Shown here: positions 17,780 through 25,629 of the stretch, piece by piece | Layout: each line of letters opens with the position of its first letter | Position numbering within the stretch: position 1 is the stretch's first letter | From: Acidobacteriota bacterium | Lineage (GTDB): Bacteria > Acidobacteriota > UBA890 > WLXD01 | DNA: 64,000 nucleotides | Direction of reading: 5' to 3' | Assembly (NCBI GenBank): GCA_012103255.1 | Contig: WLXD01000004.1 | Span: forward strand, 1-64,000 | Notes under the pieces: model-generated | Seen by the model: only the letters and a program-made list of their open reading frames with translations | What the model was told of the DNA's origin: nothing | Database searches by the model: none | Translations under genes and position numbers: made by a program

Positions 17780-19537
17780 CTATCCGCTGAAATAGAGGTA
17801 GGCGGCCAGGATTCCCGCCAGTACGGCGGCCGAGGCCAGGACATCCGCGCGAGACCACGAAACACGAGTAGCGGCTCGTTGTTCAGTCGTAACGGTGCCG
17901 TACGTCAGGCCTTCAATCTGAGCTGCATCCGGCTCTTCGGTAGCGTAGCTAACGCTCACCAGAACGGCCGAAGAGACGGCGAAGATGAAGAGCGCGTAGT
18001 ACTGGAAGTAGATGTTGTGGACGATCCACAGGAACGACCCTTCCGTGTACGCAAAGCTGGAATCGATTTGCGCCGGTGTGTCCACCGCGAGCCTGAACAG
18101 ACCCAGGGCGAAGCCGATCACCAGGGCAGCCAGCGCACCTTTCGCGTTCGCGCGTTTCATGAACACACCAAACGCGAACACGGTGAAGATCGGAGCGCCG
18201 AGATACCCGCTCACGCTTTGCAGGTAGTAGTACAGCCCTTCCGCACCCTGGATGACGGGGATCCAGAGAAGCCCCACCAGAACCATCGTCGCAGTGGCGG
18301 CCCGACCGATCCAGACGAGTCGCTCCTGTGAGGCCCCTGGCCGGAACTTCGAGTAGAAATCCATCGTGAAGAGCGTCGAAGAGGCGTTGAACACGCCGGC
18401 GAGCGAGCTCATCAACGCTGCGAGCAAGCCGGCAACCACAAGGCCGCGGATGCCCACCGGCAGGACGTGCTGAACCATGGTCGGGAACGCTGCCTGACAC
18501 TGCGTCACGATCATCGCGCCGTCGGCGCCGACCATCGATGCCTGCATCTCGGGAATCGCCCCGCTGCGTGCCAACGCGGCTGACGTCATCCCGGGCACGA
18601 TGAAGATGAACACCGGGAGCAGCTTGAGCGCCGCGGCGAAGATGCTGCCGCGGCGCGCTTCGGTTTCGTTCGGCGCCCCCAGTGCGCGCTGCACGATGTA
18701 CTGGTCGGTGCACCAGTACCAGAGTCCGATGATCGGCGCGCAGAACAACATGCCGAGCCACGGGAACTCGGCGTTGAAGTACCAGGCGATGCGGCCTTCC
18801 TCCTTTACCGGAGCCCAGGTGCCTTCCATGCCGGCCGGGACCAACGGCTTCCACAGATTGAACGCGTCGGCACCCAACACCTCGCGCAACTCGCCCCAAC
18901 CGCCGAGCGCTTGCAGCCCGTAGACCGTCACAAGGAGTGAGCCCACAACCAGCACGACGGTCTGGATCGCCTCGGTGTAGGCCACCGCACGCAGCCCGCC
19001 GACCACGGTGTAGGCGCCGGTGGCGATAACCGCCAGGAACGAACCCACCCAGAAACTGTCGAGGACCACGAAACCGAGATCGAGGCTGAGCTCCGGCAGA
19101 AGCGTCCGGAAAACGATACCGCCGGCGAAGATCCCGACGGCGATCTTGGTCAGGACGTACGCGACCAACGAGATCAGGGAGAGCACCCAACGGTTGGTCG
19201 CCGAGAACCGCTTTTCGAGGAACTCAGGCATCGTGTACACACGCGAGCGCATGTAGAAGGGCACGAACACCCAGGCCAGCACGAGGAGGCACCATGCGTG
19301 CAGCTCGTAGTGGGCAAGTGCCACGCCATCCGTGCATCCGGAACCCGCAAGGCCAACGAGGTGCTCCGAGCCTATGTTCGACGCAAAGATCGACGCGCCA
19401 ACGATCCACCAGCCCAGATTGCGGCCCGCGAGGAAGTAGTCGTCAGCGGTGTCGCTGTCCTGACGGATTGCCCACCAGGCAACGCCACCGATCCCGGCGA
19501 AGTAGAGCGCGATGATCACCCAGTCGAGTGTTTGCAT
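17780..19537 (-). CDS. Sodium/solute symporter, SSS family (SGLT-like)
   Basis: This 585-aa membrane protein has about 14 membrane segments and the SSS opening pattern DYFLAGRNLGWWIVGASIFASNIGSEHLVGLAG, which is close to bacterial sodium/sugar symporters. Later conserved parts include VVGGLRAVAYTEAIQTVVL and the WYWCTDQYIVQRALGA segment with the sugar-transporter-type motif. It should take up a sugar or related solute with sodium; the exact substrate cannot be read. No catabolic gene is adjacent, so it stands alone between the GntR operon and an unknown exported protein. Confidence 0.9.
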   Translation of the reverse strand: MQTLDWVIIALYFAGIGGVAWWAIRQDSDTADDYFLAGRNLGWWIVGASIFASNIGSEHLVGLAGSGCTDGVALAHYELHAWCLLVLAWVFVPFYMRSRVYTMPEFLEKRFSATNRWVLSLISLVAYVLTKIAVGIFAGGIVFRTLLPELSLDLGFVVLDSFWVGSFLAVIATGAYTVVGGLRAVAYTEAIQTVVLVVGSLLVTVYGLQALGGWGELREVLGADAFNLWKPLVPAGMEGTWAPVKEEGRIAWYFNAEFPWLGMLFCAPIIGLWYWCTDQYIVQRALGAPNETEARRGSIFAAALKLLPVFIFIVPGMTSAALARSGAIPEMQASMVGADGAMIVTQCQAAFPTMVQHVLPVGIRGLVVAGLLAALMSSLAGVFNASSTLFTMDFYSKFRPGASQERLVWIGRAATATMVLVGLLWIPVIQGAEGLYYYLQSVSGYLGAPIFTVFAFGVFMKRANAKGALAALVIGFALGLFRLAVDTPAQIDSSFAYTEGSFLWIVHNIYFQYYALFIFAVSSAVLVSVSYATEEPDAAQIEGLTYGTVTTEQRAATRVSWSRADVLASAAVLAGILAAYLYFSG

Positions 19538-19631
19538 CGTGACGGCCTCCTACATCGGGCGCGGACAGGCGGAGTTGCGCCGCAACTGTAGTCAAAGTTG
19601 CCGTCAGATGGCAGCGAGCGAGCTCGATGAG

Positions 19632-21482
19632 CTACTCGGTTGCGCCCGCCAGCTTCCGGCTAGTCGCCGACAGGCCATGCAGGTGGTTGGTCGAGCACCG
19701 GTATCCACCGTTTCGGATGACCCCGGAGACCAACGGCGGCAAATAGTGCATGTCGACATTCCCGGCCGCGAAGGCGGCGGCCGCCAGCCGGTCGCCACGC
19801 GGGATACCGCTGGCGAACCCCTCAGCGACGAAGCCGCCGACGGATTTGGTAATCACGACGTTCTGCCACCCAATGAGGAAGTCCTCATGGGCGATCTCTT
19901 CCCGGTCCGCCAGGACCGTCGTCGGCGTCAGAAGCAGCGGTAGCCGCTCGACGCTCGTCGAGCTGGCCATGTGGTTCGCAATGTCATCGAGGAACGCGCC
20001 GAGGGCCAGGCCTCGCTCGCTGGCGATCCAGTCGCGGATCTGCCCGACCACATCTGCATCGGCATCCATGCCGTAAACCTCGCGGAGCCCGTGAATTTCG
20101 ACATCGTTGAGTTCTTCAAGCAACTGAACCCCGAGGCGCAGATCGCCAACGAGTACGCGCTCGGCGTCGCCCGAGTCGCCGGAGATCACCGTGGCGAGCG
20201 AATCCAGATCGAACCCACCGCCGCCGAGCAACGTTGTCATCTGCTTGCGCCTCGCGGCCGTTTCGCCTTGTCGAGGCAAATCGTGAACGAAACGCGGCTC
20301 GCGACCGAAGAGTGTGCCGAGCCCCTGTGCGGCGAAATCCAGAGCCGCCAGATACTCGTCGATTCCGTCGCCCGTCGCGAAGTTCCCCGTGGGGCCTCGC
20401 TGCAGCCCAAGGTGATCGAGCGCGGCGCGCTCGAGGGAATGGAGGCTGACCAGAACTTCGTTTGGCGTGAGCAGAATCTGTCCGTTGTGAAACGGCTGGC
20501 TGGCGGTTCGCCAGGTTGCAGCACGCCACCGCTCGTCGATCTGATCCGGCAACTGAGCGACGACGAGTTTGCCGAGATCGTTATCGAACTCACGGCCGAC
20601 CTGCAGATCCGGACGAATCACAACTTCGACACCCCCGTCGCCTCTCCGACCAAGCAGAAGAGGATCGCGCGGCCACGGCGATAGCTGTAGCCCGAGCGCG
20701 GAGAGGAATTCGGTGCGCGGCCAGCGGATCGGCTCGAGCTCATTTGCCAAGCGCTGATCGACAACCGCCAGAATGTCGCGATCTGGCGCATACCGCTGTA
20801 GCCCTGCGAGAAAATCGCTGGCCTCGGCGACGCCGATGAACTGCGACGTGAGCGCGACCAGCGTGGCCTCAATCGGCTCGAGTGCATCGACGACGATCTG
20901 CGTCTCTGGCGTGGCATTGACTCGTGCGCTGCTCTCGCGCCGGACCAATCCCCACGAGGCGGCTACGTCCTCGCCGATCCCGTAGTCGACACCGACGTTG
21001 TTGAGAATCCGTTCGAGCATTGCCAGGCGCAGCACATCCGACAGCGAAACGCTGTTCGCTCGGCGCAGAAGCGCTGCCACCTGATAGCGGAATGACTGAC
21101 TCTCGGCGAAGCGACCCGGGTTGACCAGCTGAACAGTCAGGAGGCGGTCCAACTCCTCATCCGTCCAGTCTCCGCGCTCATCAAGGGAACTGGCCATCGT
21201 CGACGCCACGGCCACCAGGTAGTCGGCGACGTCCGATACCGGGCCCGAGTACTCGAACGTGCGACTGAGCACGCTGAGCACCTCTTCGGATCGAGGCCCC
21301 CAGCGCAGAAGGCAATCTGCCAGTAGCGAAACCGGCACCGTCTCGAGGACATCGGACGCGTTGAAGGTGGGTCCAAGTCCCAAGGACTCGTCCTCTCCGC
21401 CTGAGCCGTGCGGCACGGTCCCAAGAGCCGCTGTGGCAAAGAGGACGCTCGCAAGTAGCGCGGTGCCCCGAAGAATAAACAT
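19632..21482 (-). CDS. Exported protein of unknown function
   Basis: The protein (616 aa) has a signal peptide (LRGTALLASVLFATAALG). The rest is predicted mostly alpha-helical, with many acidic helices and no cysteine pattern or catalytic motif I can recognise. One cysteine lies early (ADCLLRWGP) and one late (RCSTNHLHG). It is divergent from the PadR regulator gene about 260 bases away and is followed on the same strand by the symporter gene, but 94 bases separate them. I cannot offer a function. Confidence 0.6.
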   Translation of the reverse strand: MFILRGTALLASVLFATAALGTVPHGSGGEDESLGLGPTFNASDVLETVPVSLLADCLLRWGPRSEEVLSVLSRTFEYSGPVSDVADYLVAVASTMASSLDERGDWTDEELDRLLTVQLVNPGRFAESQSFRYQVAALLRRANSVSLSDVLRLAMLERILNNVGVDYGIGEDVAASWGLVRRESSARVNATPETQIVVDALEPIEATLVALTSQFIGVAEASDFLAGLQRYAPDRDILAVVDQRLANELEPIRWPRTEFLSALGLQLSPWPRDPLLLGRRGDGGVEVVIRPDLQVGREFDNDLGKLVVAQLPDQIDERWRAATWRTASQPFHNGQILLTPNEVLVSLHSLERAALDHLGLQRGPTGNFATGDGIDEYLAALDFAAQGLGTLFGREPRFVHDLPRQGETAARRKQMTTLLGGGGFDLDSLATVISGDSGDAERVLVGDLRLGVQLLEELNDVEIHGLREVYGMDADADVVGQIRDWIASERGLALGAFLDDIANHMASSTSVERLPLLLTPTTVLADREEIAHEDFLIGWQNVVITKSVGGFVAEGFASGIPRGDRLAAAAFAAGNVDMHYLPPLVSGVIRNGGYRCSTNHLHGLSATSRKLAGATE

Positions 21483-21699
21483 CGAGCTGAGTGGTCCAGA
21501 TCAGGGGTGTGCGCGCTCGTGCCGTGCCAGCTCGTTGCTTCCTCAGCCAGAGGCTGACAGGCGATTGAAGAAGTGTACCGAGAGCGCTCGCGGATGTATG
21601 TCACTCGTGTGTCAATTCTTGTCTAGATTCGTTACGCGCCGCCGACAATCGCCTCGGCGACGAGATCGTCTGGTTGGTCGAGTTATTCGATCGGATCAT

Positions 21700-21738
21700 A
21701 TAGTCTATGATGTAATAGTCTCTTCTAGAATAGAATCT
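21700..21738. promoter_or_regulatory. 15-bp-spaced repeats before the PadR gene
   Basis: ATAGTCT occurs at 21700-21706 and 21715-21721, with a variant ATAGAATCT at 21730-21738. They lie in an AT-rich stretch immediately before the PadR start codon at 21740. The position suggests a promoter with operator sites for the PadR protein; binding is inferred. Confidence 0.45.
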
Positions 21739-21739
21739 C

Positions 21740-22273
21740 ATGAGCCGCCCCATGCAGCACTCCTCCCTTGTCGTTCTCGGCCTCCTCGCCGCCCGTTCGC
21801 GCCATGGTTACGAACTCGAGCAGGAGATCCAGCGGCGAAACCTCCGACTCTGGGCACGGATCGGGACGTCGACCATCTACAAGTGCCTGAAGGATCTCGA
21901 GAACGGCGGTCTCCTCACCTCCCGACCCGAGCCAGCGGCACGCGGGGCCGGTCGATCGGTATTCACGATCACCGATCTTGGCCGCACTCGGCTGGCAGAG
22001 CTGGTGTCCGGGGCCCTCCGCTCAGAGGCTTCGATGTACTCGGACCGGATTGTCGGCATGGCGTTCGCGGCGACGCTCGCTCATCCGGTCGGACGGGATC
22101 GGCTGATAGGCGCTCACGACGGCCTCCAGCACGGAGTTGCCCGACTCCAGGAGGCCCGCGATCGCACCGACGACCCTACGGCACGGATCATCATCGACTA
22201 CTACCTCGACGTCCTCGTAGCGGAACGCAAGGCGCTGTCCCGCGCTGCAGCGTTGCTGGATGAGGCGCCATGA
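21740..22273 (+). CDS. PadR-family transcriptional regulator
   Basis: The 177-aa protein has a PadR winged helix at the N-terminus (LVVLGLLAARSRHGYELEQEIQRR and TSTIYKCLKDLENGGLLTSR) and a helical C-terminal dimerisation domain, as in the Vir/PadR long form. It overlaps the following CPBP protease gene (ATGA). It probably represses this two-gene operon through the repeats just upstream. The inducing signal is unknown. Confidence 0.88.
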   Translation: MSRPMQHSSLVVLGLLAARSRHGYELEQEIQRRNLRLWARIGTSTIYKCLKDLENGGLLTSRPEPAARGAGRSVFTITDLGRTRLAELVSGALRSEASMYSDRIVGMAFAATLAHPVGRDRLIGAHDGLQHGVARLQEARDRTDDPTARIIIDYYLDVLVAERKALSRAAALLDEAP

Positions 22274-23007
22274 CGAACCCTCCACCTGAGTTCGCTTCCC
22301 GGTTCCGCGCTCTGGTCGAGGTCATTCTGATCGCGTGGGTTGGAAAGCATCTGGTCACCCGAGGGATCCACGTCAGCCTGGTGGACGTGGAGTTCTTCGG
22401 ATGGCTGTTTGCCGGACAGCGCGAGATCCTCGCTTCGGCCGTACTGAGATCGATGACCGTCTACGTCGTCCTGCTCGGGTCGCTGGCTTTCCTGTTCCGG
22501 AACAAGGTCGTGCGAGACCTCCTGGCCAACCTGTGGGCGTCGGCCGAACGGCCGGGCTGGTACTTCGCGGCGATCACTGCCGGATTTCAGACCGCGACGA
22601 TCCTGGCCTTCTTCGTCCGCGATCTATCCGCTGTGTGGGAACCGAGCTGGTTCAACCTCTACATGAGCGTGGCGATGGCAACCAGCGGCGGGTTCGGAGA
22701 GGAGCTCCTTTTCCGGGGCTACGTCATCATGCGACTACGCGCTGGCGGGGTCTCCACCACCAGCCAGATCATCGTGTCCGGAGCGCTCTTCAGCATCGCC
22801 CATATGTCTTGGTCAACGGTGGCTGCGCAGACCGGATCCGGCCTACTGCAGATTGCAGCCCCGCTCCTGGGGACGTTCGTATTGGGCATGCTCTTCGCGC
22901 GCGCCTTCCAGCTCTCGGGCTATCGTCCGCTCCCCGTGATCGCGGCCCACGCGGCGATCAACCTGGTGATCGAGCCCGCGCTCGTCCTGAGCTACTTCGG
23001 CAACTGA
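22270..23007 (+). CDS. CPBP-family intramembrane protease-like protein
   Basis: This 245-aa protein has about six membrane segments and the CAAX protease/bacteriocin-processing (CPBP) motifs: GEELLFRGYV (EExxxR), FSIAHMSW (FxxxH) and HAAINL. Members cleave prenylated or bacteriocin-type peptides, or act as membrane scaffolds. It is coupled to the PadR gene upstream. A second CPBP gene occurs at 34410-35150 in the island under different control. Confidence 0.88.
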   Translation: MTNPPPEFASRFRALVEVILIAWVGKHLVTRGIHVSLVDVEFFGWLFAGQREILASAVLRSMTVYVVLLGSLAFLFRNKVVRDLLANLWASAERPGWYFAAITAGFQTATILAFFVRDLSAVWEPSWFNLYMSVAMATSGGFGEELLFRGYVIMRLRAGGVSTTSQIIVSGALFSIAHMSWSTVAAQTGSGLLQIAAPLLGTFVLGMLFARAFQLSGYRPLPVIAAHAAINLVIEPALVLSYFGN

Positions 23008-23051
23008 ACCGAACAGAGCCTTCACAATGCGTTGAATGGTTCGATCGCATC

Positions 23052-23081
23052 GTATTCAACCTATGGGTTGAATACTATTCA
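23052..23081. promoter_or_regulatory. Nested palindromes upstream of the ArsR regulator
   Basis: GTATTCAAC, 6-base spacer, GTTGAATAC forms a perfect inverted repeat at 23052-23075. It overlaps a second palindrome TGAATA-C-TATTCA at 23069-23081. Single half sites (GTTGAAT, GTTCAAC) flank it. This is a strong operator candidate for the ArsR protein, whose start is 23 bases downstream. Confidence 0.7.
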
Positions 23082-23103
23082 GATTCGTCATAAGTTCAAC
23101 GAT

Positions 23104-23430
23104 GTGGAACTCACGCGGGATTCGAATCTGGACTCGGTCTTCAGGGCACTCGGCCACCCGACCCGGCGTGCCCTTCTCGAAACGCTCGCCGCCGGCCCTG
23201 AGACGGTGGTGAATCTTGCCGAACCCCACGACCTGTCTCTCAACGCGGTCTCGAAGCACCTGAAAACGCTGGAGGCGGCCGGCCTCGTATCGCGGCAGCG
23301 CGACCGCACGTTCCATCAGATCACTCTCAGGCCTGAAGCCCTTCGGCCCGCGCTCCGGTGGATCGAGCACTACGCCGCCTTCTGGAGCGACAACCTGGCC
23401 TCACTCAAGCGGACATTGGAAGAGTCATGA
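23104..23430 (+). CDS. ArsR-family transcriptional regulator
   Basis: The 108-aa winged-helix protein starts at a GTG that leaves the palindromic operator outside the gene. The typical core is DSVFRALGHPTRRALLETLA...NLAEPHDLSLNAVSKHLKTLEAAGLVSRQ. No metal-binding cysteine pair (CxC) is present. This fits the non-metal branch of the family that is usually paired with an AHSA1 gene, exactly as here. The start codon is a judgement; a TTG at 23032 in frame would place the operator inside the coding region. Its stop overlaps the next gene (ATGA). Confidence 0.87.
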   Translation: MELTRDSNLDSVFRALGHPTRRALLETLAAGPETVVNLAEPHDLSLNAVSKHLKTLEAAGLVSRQRDRTFHQITLRPEALRPALRWIEHYAAFWSDNLASLKRTLEES

Positions 23431-23891
23431 CCGATCGCGTCGTGGAAGAGGCGGTTCGGATCGACCGCACCGTGAACGAAGTGTTCGCGGCCTGGACCAG
23501 TGGGGCGCGTCTCGCCGCCTGGTTTGCACCGATGGGCGCCACGCCGCCGGATGTCGAAATGCAGTTCGAGCAGGGCGGCAAGTTCCGCATCGTGATGGAT
23601 CTCGGCCCCGGTGGCATACACATCACTCGCGGGCACTTCGTCGAGATCGTTGAACACAAGCTCATCCGGATGTCCTGGCAATGCGACGCCTGGGCGGACC
23701 CGCCCTCAGAGGTCGAGGTGCGGTTCGAGGCCGATGGGCAAGCAACGATCGTGAAGGTGCGGCACCGCGGCATCACGAGCCCGCTGGCGGAGGAAGGTCA
23801 GAAGTTCGGCTGGCAGGCGTGTCTCGCCGGGCTCGCCGCTGCGCTATCCGATTCACCGGATCGCACAGCGACCACCGATCAACGCCCGTGA
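23427..23891 (+). CDS. SRPBCC/AHSA1-domain protein
   Basis: This 154-aa protein has the AHSA1-type START/SRPBCC fold: IDRTVNEVFAAWTSGARLAAWFAP, followed by the beta strands GGKFRIVMDL and HFVEIVEHKLIRMSW. Such proteins bind hydrophobic ligands in a cavity, and bacterial members often come paired with an ArsR regulator. The start overlaps the ArsR stop by 4 bases. The ligand is unknown. Confidence 0.87.
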   Translation: MTDRVVEEAVRIDRTVNEVFAAWTSGARLAAWFAPMGATPPDVEMQFEQGGKFRIVMDLGPGGIHITRGHFVEIVEHKLIRMSWQCDAWADPPSEVEVRFEADGQATIVKVRHRGITSPLAEEGQKFGWQACLAGLAAALSDSPDRTATTDQRP

Positions 23892-23922
23892 GGGCAGCCA
23901 CCCGTTCACATCAGGATTGACG

Positions 23923-24732
23923 ATGAGCGACACGAAACCCATCGGCGGCCACGACCCCGTTGCCTGTTCCGACGGCAAAGCTCTGCTCGGCACTAACGAG
24001 TTCACTCACGAGTGGAACGACGCCACGTGGAGGTTCGTCTCCGCGGCCAACCGAGACGCGTTCGCGAAGAACCCGGAACGCTACGCGCCCCAGTTCGGCG
24101 GTGCGTGTGCGTTCGCCGGCGCGCTCGGCAAGACCGGGACCCACGCGCCGGCGGGCGAGCCCTCGGTGGCTGCCGTGGCCAACGACAAGCTCTATCTCTT
24201 CAGCAATCGCGCAGCGCGCGCGCTTTGGCGACTGACGTTCGCTCCACGGGGAAGACTCGTGCGGTGGATCGGCGTGCTAACGGCCGTGGCGATTCTGGCC
24301 CTAGGCCTCGGTTTCGCTGTCGGCACCGCGCACTTCCCAGCCGGCACCGTGCCGGCGGGGGTCCTAGCCCCCGTGATGATCGACGACGAAGGCGTCGCGC
24401 TAAACGGCTACGACGCAGTCGCCTATCACCTAGACAACGCGCCGGCGCGAGGCGACGCCGCGATCAGCTTCGCGTGGAACGGAGCCATCTGGTGGTTCAT
24501 CAACACCAGCAACCGCGACGCCTTCGCCGCCGACCCCGCCCGCTACGCTCCGCTATTCGGCGGCCACTGCGCCTTCGCCGCCAGCCTGGGGAAGGTCGAG
24601 CCGGGCGACCCCGAGGTGTGGAACGTGGTCGAAGGTCGTCTCTACCTCAACGCGAACGTCGTCGCCAGCGGCCTCACCCGCGCGCTCCCGGGCACAGGCG
24701 CCCGAGCGTATGCGTCCTGGCAGGCGGAGTAG
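23923..24732 (+). CDS. Membrane protein with two YHS domains
   Basis: The protein (269 aa, ATG at 23923) has a YHS domain near 5-60 (HDPVACSDGKALLG ... NPERYAPQFGGACAFAG), one membrane segment (VLTAVAILALGLGFAVGTAHF, about 108-130) and a second YHS domain near 150-225 (LNGYDAVAYHLDNAP ... DPARYAPLFGGHCAFAA). YHS domains bind copper or heme-like cofactors. Two copies, one on each side of a membrane helix, suggest handling of a metal across the membrane. The region after its stop contains the left island repeat. Confidence 0.82.
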   Translation: MSDTKPIGGHDPVACSDGKALLGTNEFTHEWNDATWRFVSAANRDAFAKNPERYAPQFGGACAFAGALGKTGTHAPAGEPSVAAVANDKLYLFSNRAARALWRLTFAPRGRLVRWIGVLTAVAILALGLGFAVGTAHFPAGTVPAGVLAPVMIDDEGVALNGYDAVAYHLDNAPARGDAAISFAWNGAIWWFINTSNRDAFAADPARYAPLFGGHCAFAASLGKVEPGDPEVWNVVEGRLYLNANVVASGLTRALPGTGARAYASWQAE

Positions 24733-24756
24733 CACGCGGGTCGCATCGGCTGGCGC

Positions 24757-24790
24757 CGACTACCTCAGCACGTTGTGCTTGACGGTCTGC
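24757..24790. repeat. Left copy of the island-flanking 34-bp repeat (attL candidate)
   Basis: This 34-base sequence matches 38307-38340 at 33 of 34 positions in the same orientation. Read on the minus strand it encodes the last ten codons and stop of a glycosyltransferase (QTVKHNVLR-stop here, QTFKHNVLR-stop in the intact gene), but no such gene precedes it. It is therefore a detached 3'-end fragment, the expected product of site-specific integration at that gene's end. Confidence 0.75.
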
Positions 24791-24846
24791 ATATCCTCGA
24801 ATGCCCCTAGATCTGAGGTCGGAACCTAGTACTTTCCCCGGGTCGA

Positions 24847-24893
24847 GCTAGCAACATTTGCTAGCAAAGAGATTGTTGCTGTTCGGCTAGCAA
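24847..24893. repeat. GCTAGCAA repeats just inside the left island end
   Basis: GCTAGCAA at 24847-24854 and its inverse TTGCTAGC at 24858-24865 are separated by three bases. A third copy GCTAGCAA is at 24886-24893. They lie within about 100 bases of the left repeat. They may be recombinase or accessory-factor sites; no protein is assigned. Confidence 0.5.
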
Positions 24894-24949
24894 GACGCGG
24901 CACCGAGGCAGGCAACACGAACACAACCGCGCGTCCGGGGTATCCCGCT

Positions 24950-25336
24950 ATGGCAGCCAAAACACAAGCTCGCTTCGTGCCCTCGCTCCTGGCACGCGAC
25001 CTTCACACTACTGCGAGCTTCTACGCCGGTCTCGGATTCGAGATCGCGGGTCGATACCCGGAAGAAGGCGCAGCAACCTGGATGGAACTCCGGCACGGTG
25101 CGCTCGCGATCCAGTTTCACGCCGAGCCACCCGTCGACACGCCGCCCGGGCCGGTGATGAGCGGCACGCTCTACGTCTACGGCGCGGACGTGCGAACGCT
25201 CGCGGACCAGGTGGACGGCAGGATCGAGTTCGTCTGGGGGCCTGAGGTGATGGACTACGGGATGTTCGAATTTGGCGTGCGCGATCCGGACGGCTACATC
25301 CTCGCCTTCGCCGAGCCTGCGCCGGTCAGCAACTAG
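24950..25336 (+). CDS. VOC-family (glyoxalase/bleomycin resistance-like) protein
   Basis: This 128-aa protein has the paired beta-alpha-beta-beta-beta modules of the vicinal oxygen chelate fold, with FVPSLLARDLHTTASFYAGLGFEI at the start and FGVRDPDGYILAFAEPA at the end, the latter supplying the usual last metal-ligand glutamate. Small single-domain members include thiol-transfer resistance enzymes and binding proteins. It is the first gene inside the island. A second VOC gene lies near the other end. The substrate is unknown. Confidence 0.82.
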   Translation: MAAKTQARFVPSLLARDLHTTASFYAGLGFEIAGRYPEEGAATWMELRHGALAIQFHAEPPVDTPPGPVMSGTLYVYGADVRTLADQVDGRIEFVWGPEVMDYGMFEFGVRDPDGYILAFAEPAPVSN

Positions 25337-25344
25337 ACGGCTAT

Positions 25345-25629
25345 CTAGGGCGTCCAGTGTTCGTCCGCTGAGCGCGAAGCCTGCCAAAGGACGAGGCCGC
25401 CGACCCCGATCAGGAGCGACGCCCAAACCAGGTTCTCGCGCCCTGGGAAAAGGTCCTGGAGAACCAGGCCTACTCCGATGGCGACGAACGAGACTCCGCA
25501 GAGCCATCCACCCCACGGCAGCGGCCAGCAGGCGTAGTAGTTGTTCGTCGTCGTGCTCCGTTCTTTCGCCGCGAGTCTGTCATCAGCCACTTTCTTCCAT
25601 CTCCCACTACTACGAACGTAGTATTTCAT
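25345..25629 (-). CDS. Small membrane protein, third gene of the blaI-blaR1 operon
   Basis: This 94-aa protein has two membrane segments (WLCGVSFVAIGVGLVLQDLF and LVWASLLIGVGGLVLWQA) separated by a short loop. It overlaps blaR1 at its start (ATGA). Its first codons contain a perfect BlaI-type operator (25608-25623), so the start region of this gene is itself a control site. No family is recognised. As a BlaI-regulated small membrane protein it could modulate the sensor or the stress response. Confidence 0.7.
   Translation of the reverse strand: MKYYVRSSGRWKKVADDRLAAKERSTTTNNYYACWPLPWGGWLCGVSFVAIGVGLVLQDLFPGRENLVWASLLIGVGGLVLWQASRSADEHWTP
25608..25623. promoter_or_regulatory. BlaI/MecI-type operator inside the third operon gene
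   Basis: TACTACG-AA-CGTAGTA is a perfect palindrome matching the TACTAC...GTAGTA half sites found upstream of blaI and at 35162-35200. It overlaps the first codons of the small membrane protein, on the far side of blaR1, so it may act as a roadblock or serve an internal promoter. Confidence 0.75.
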
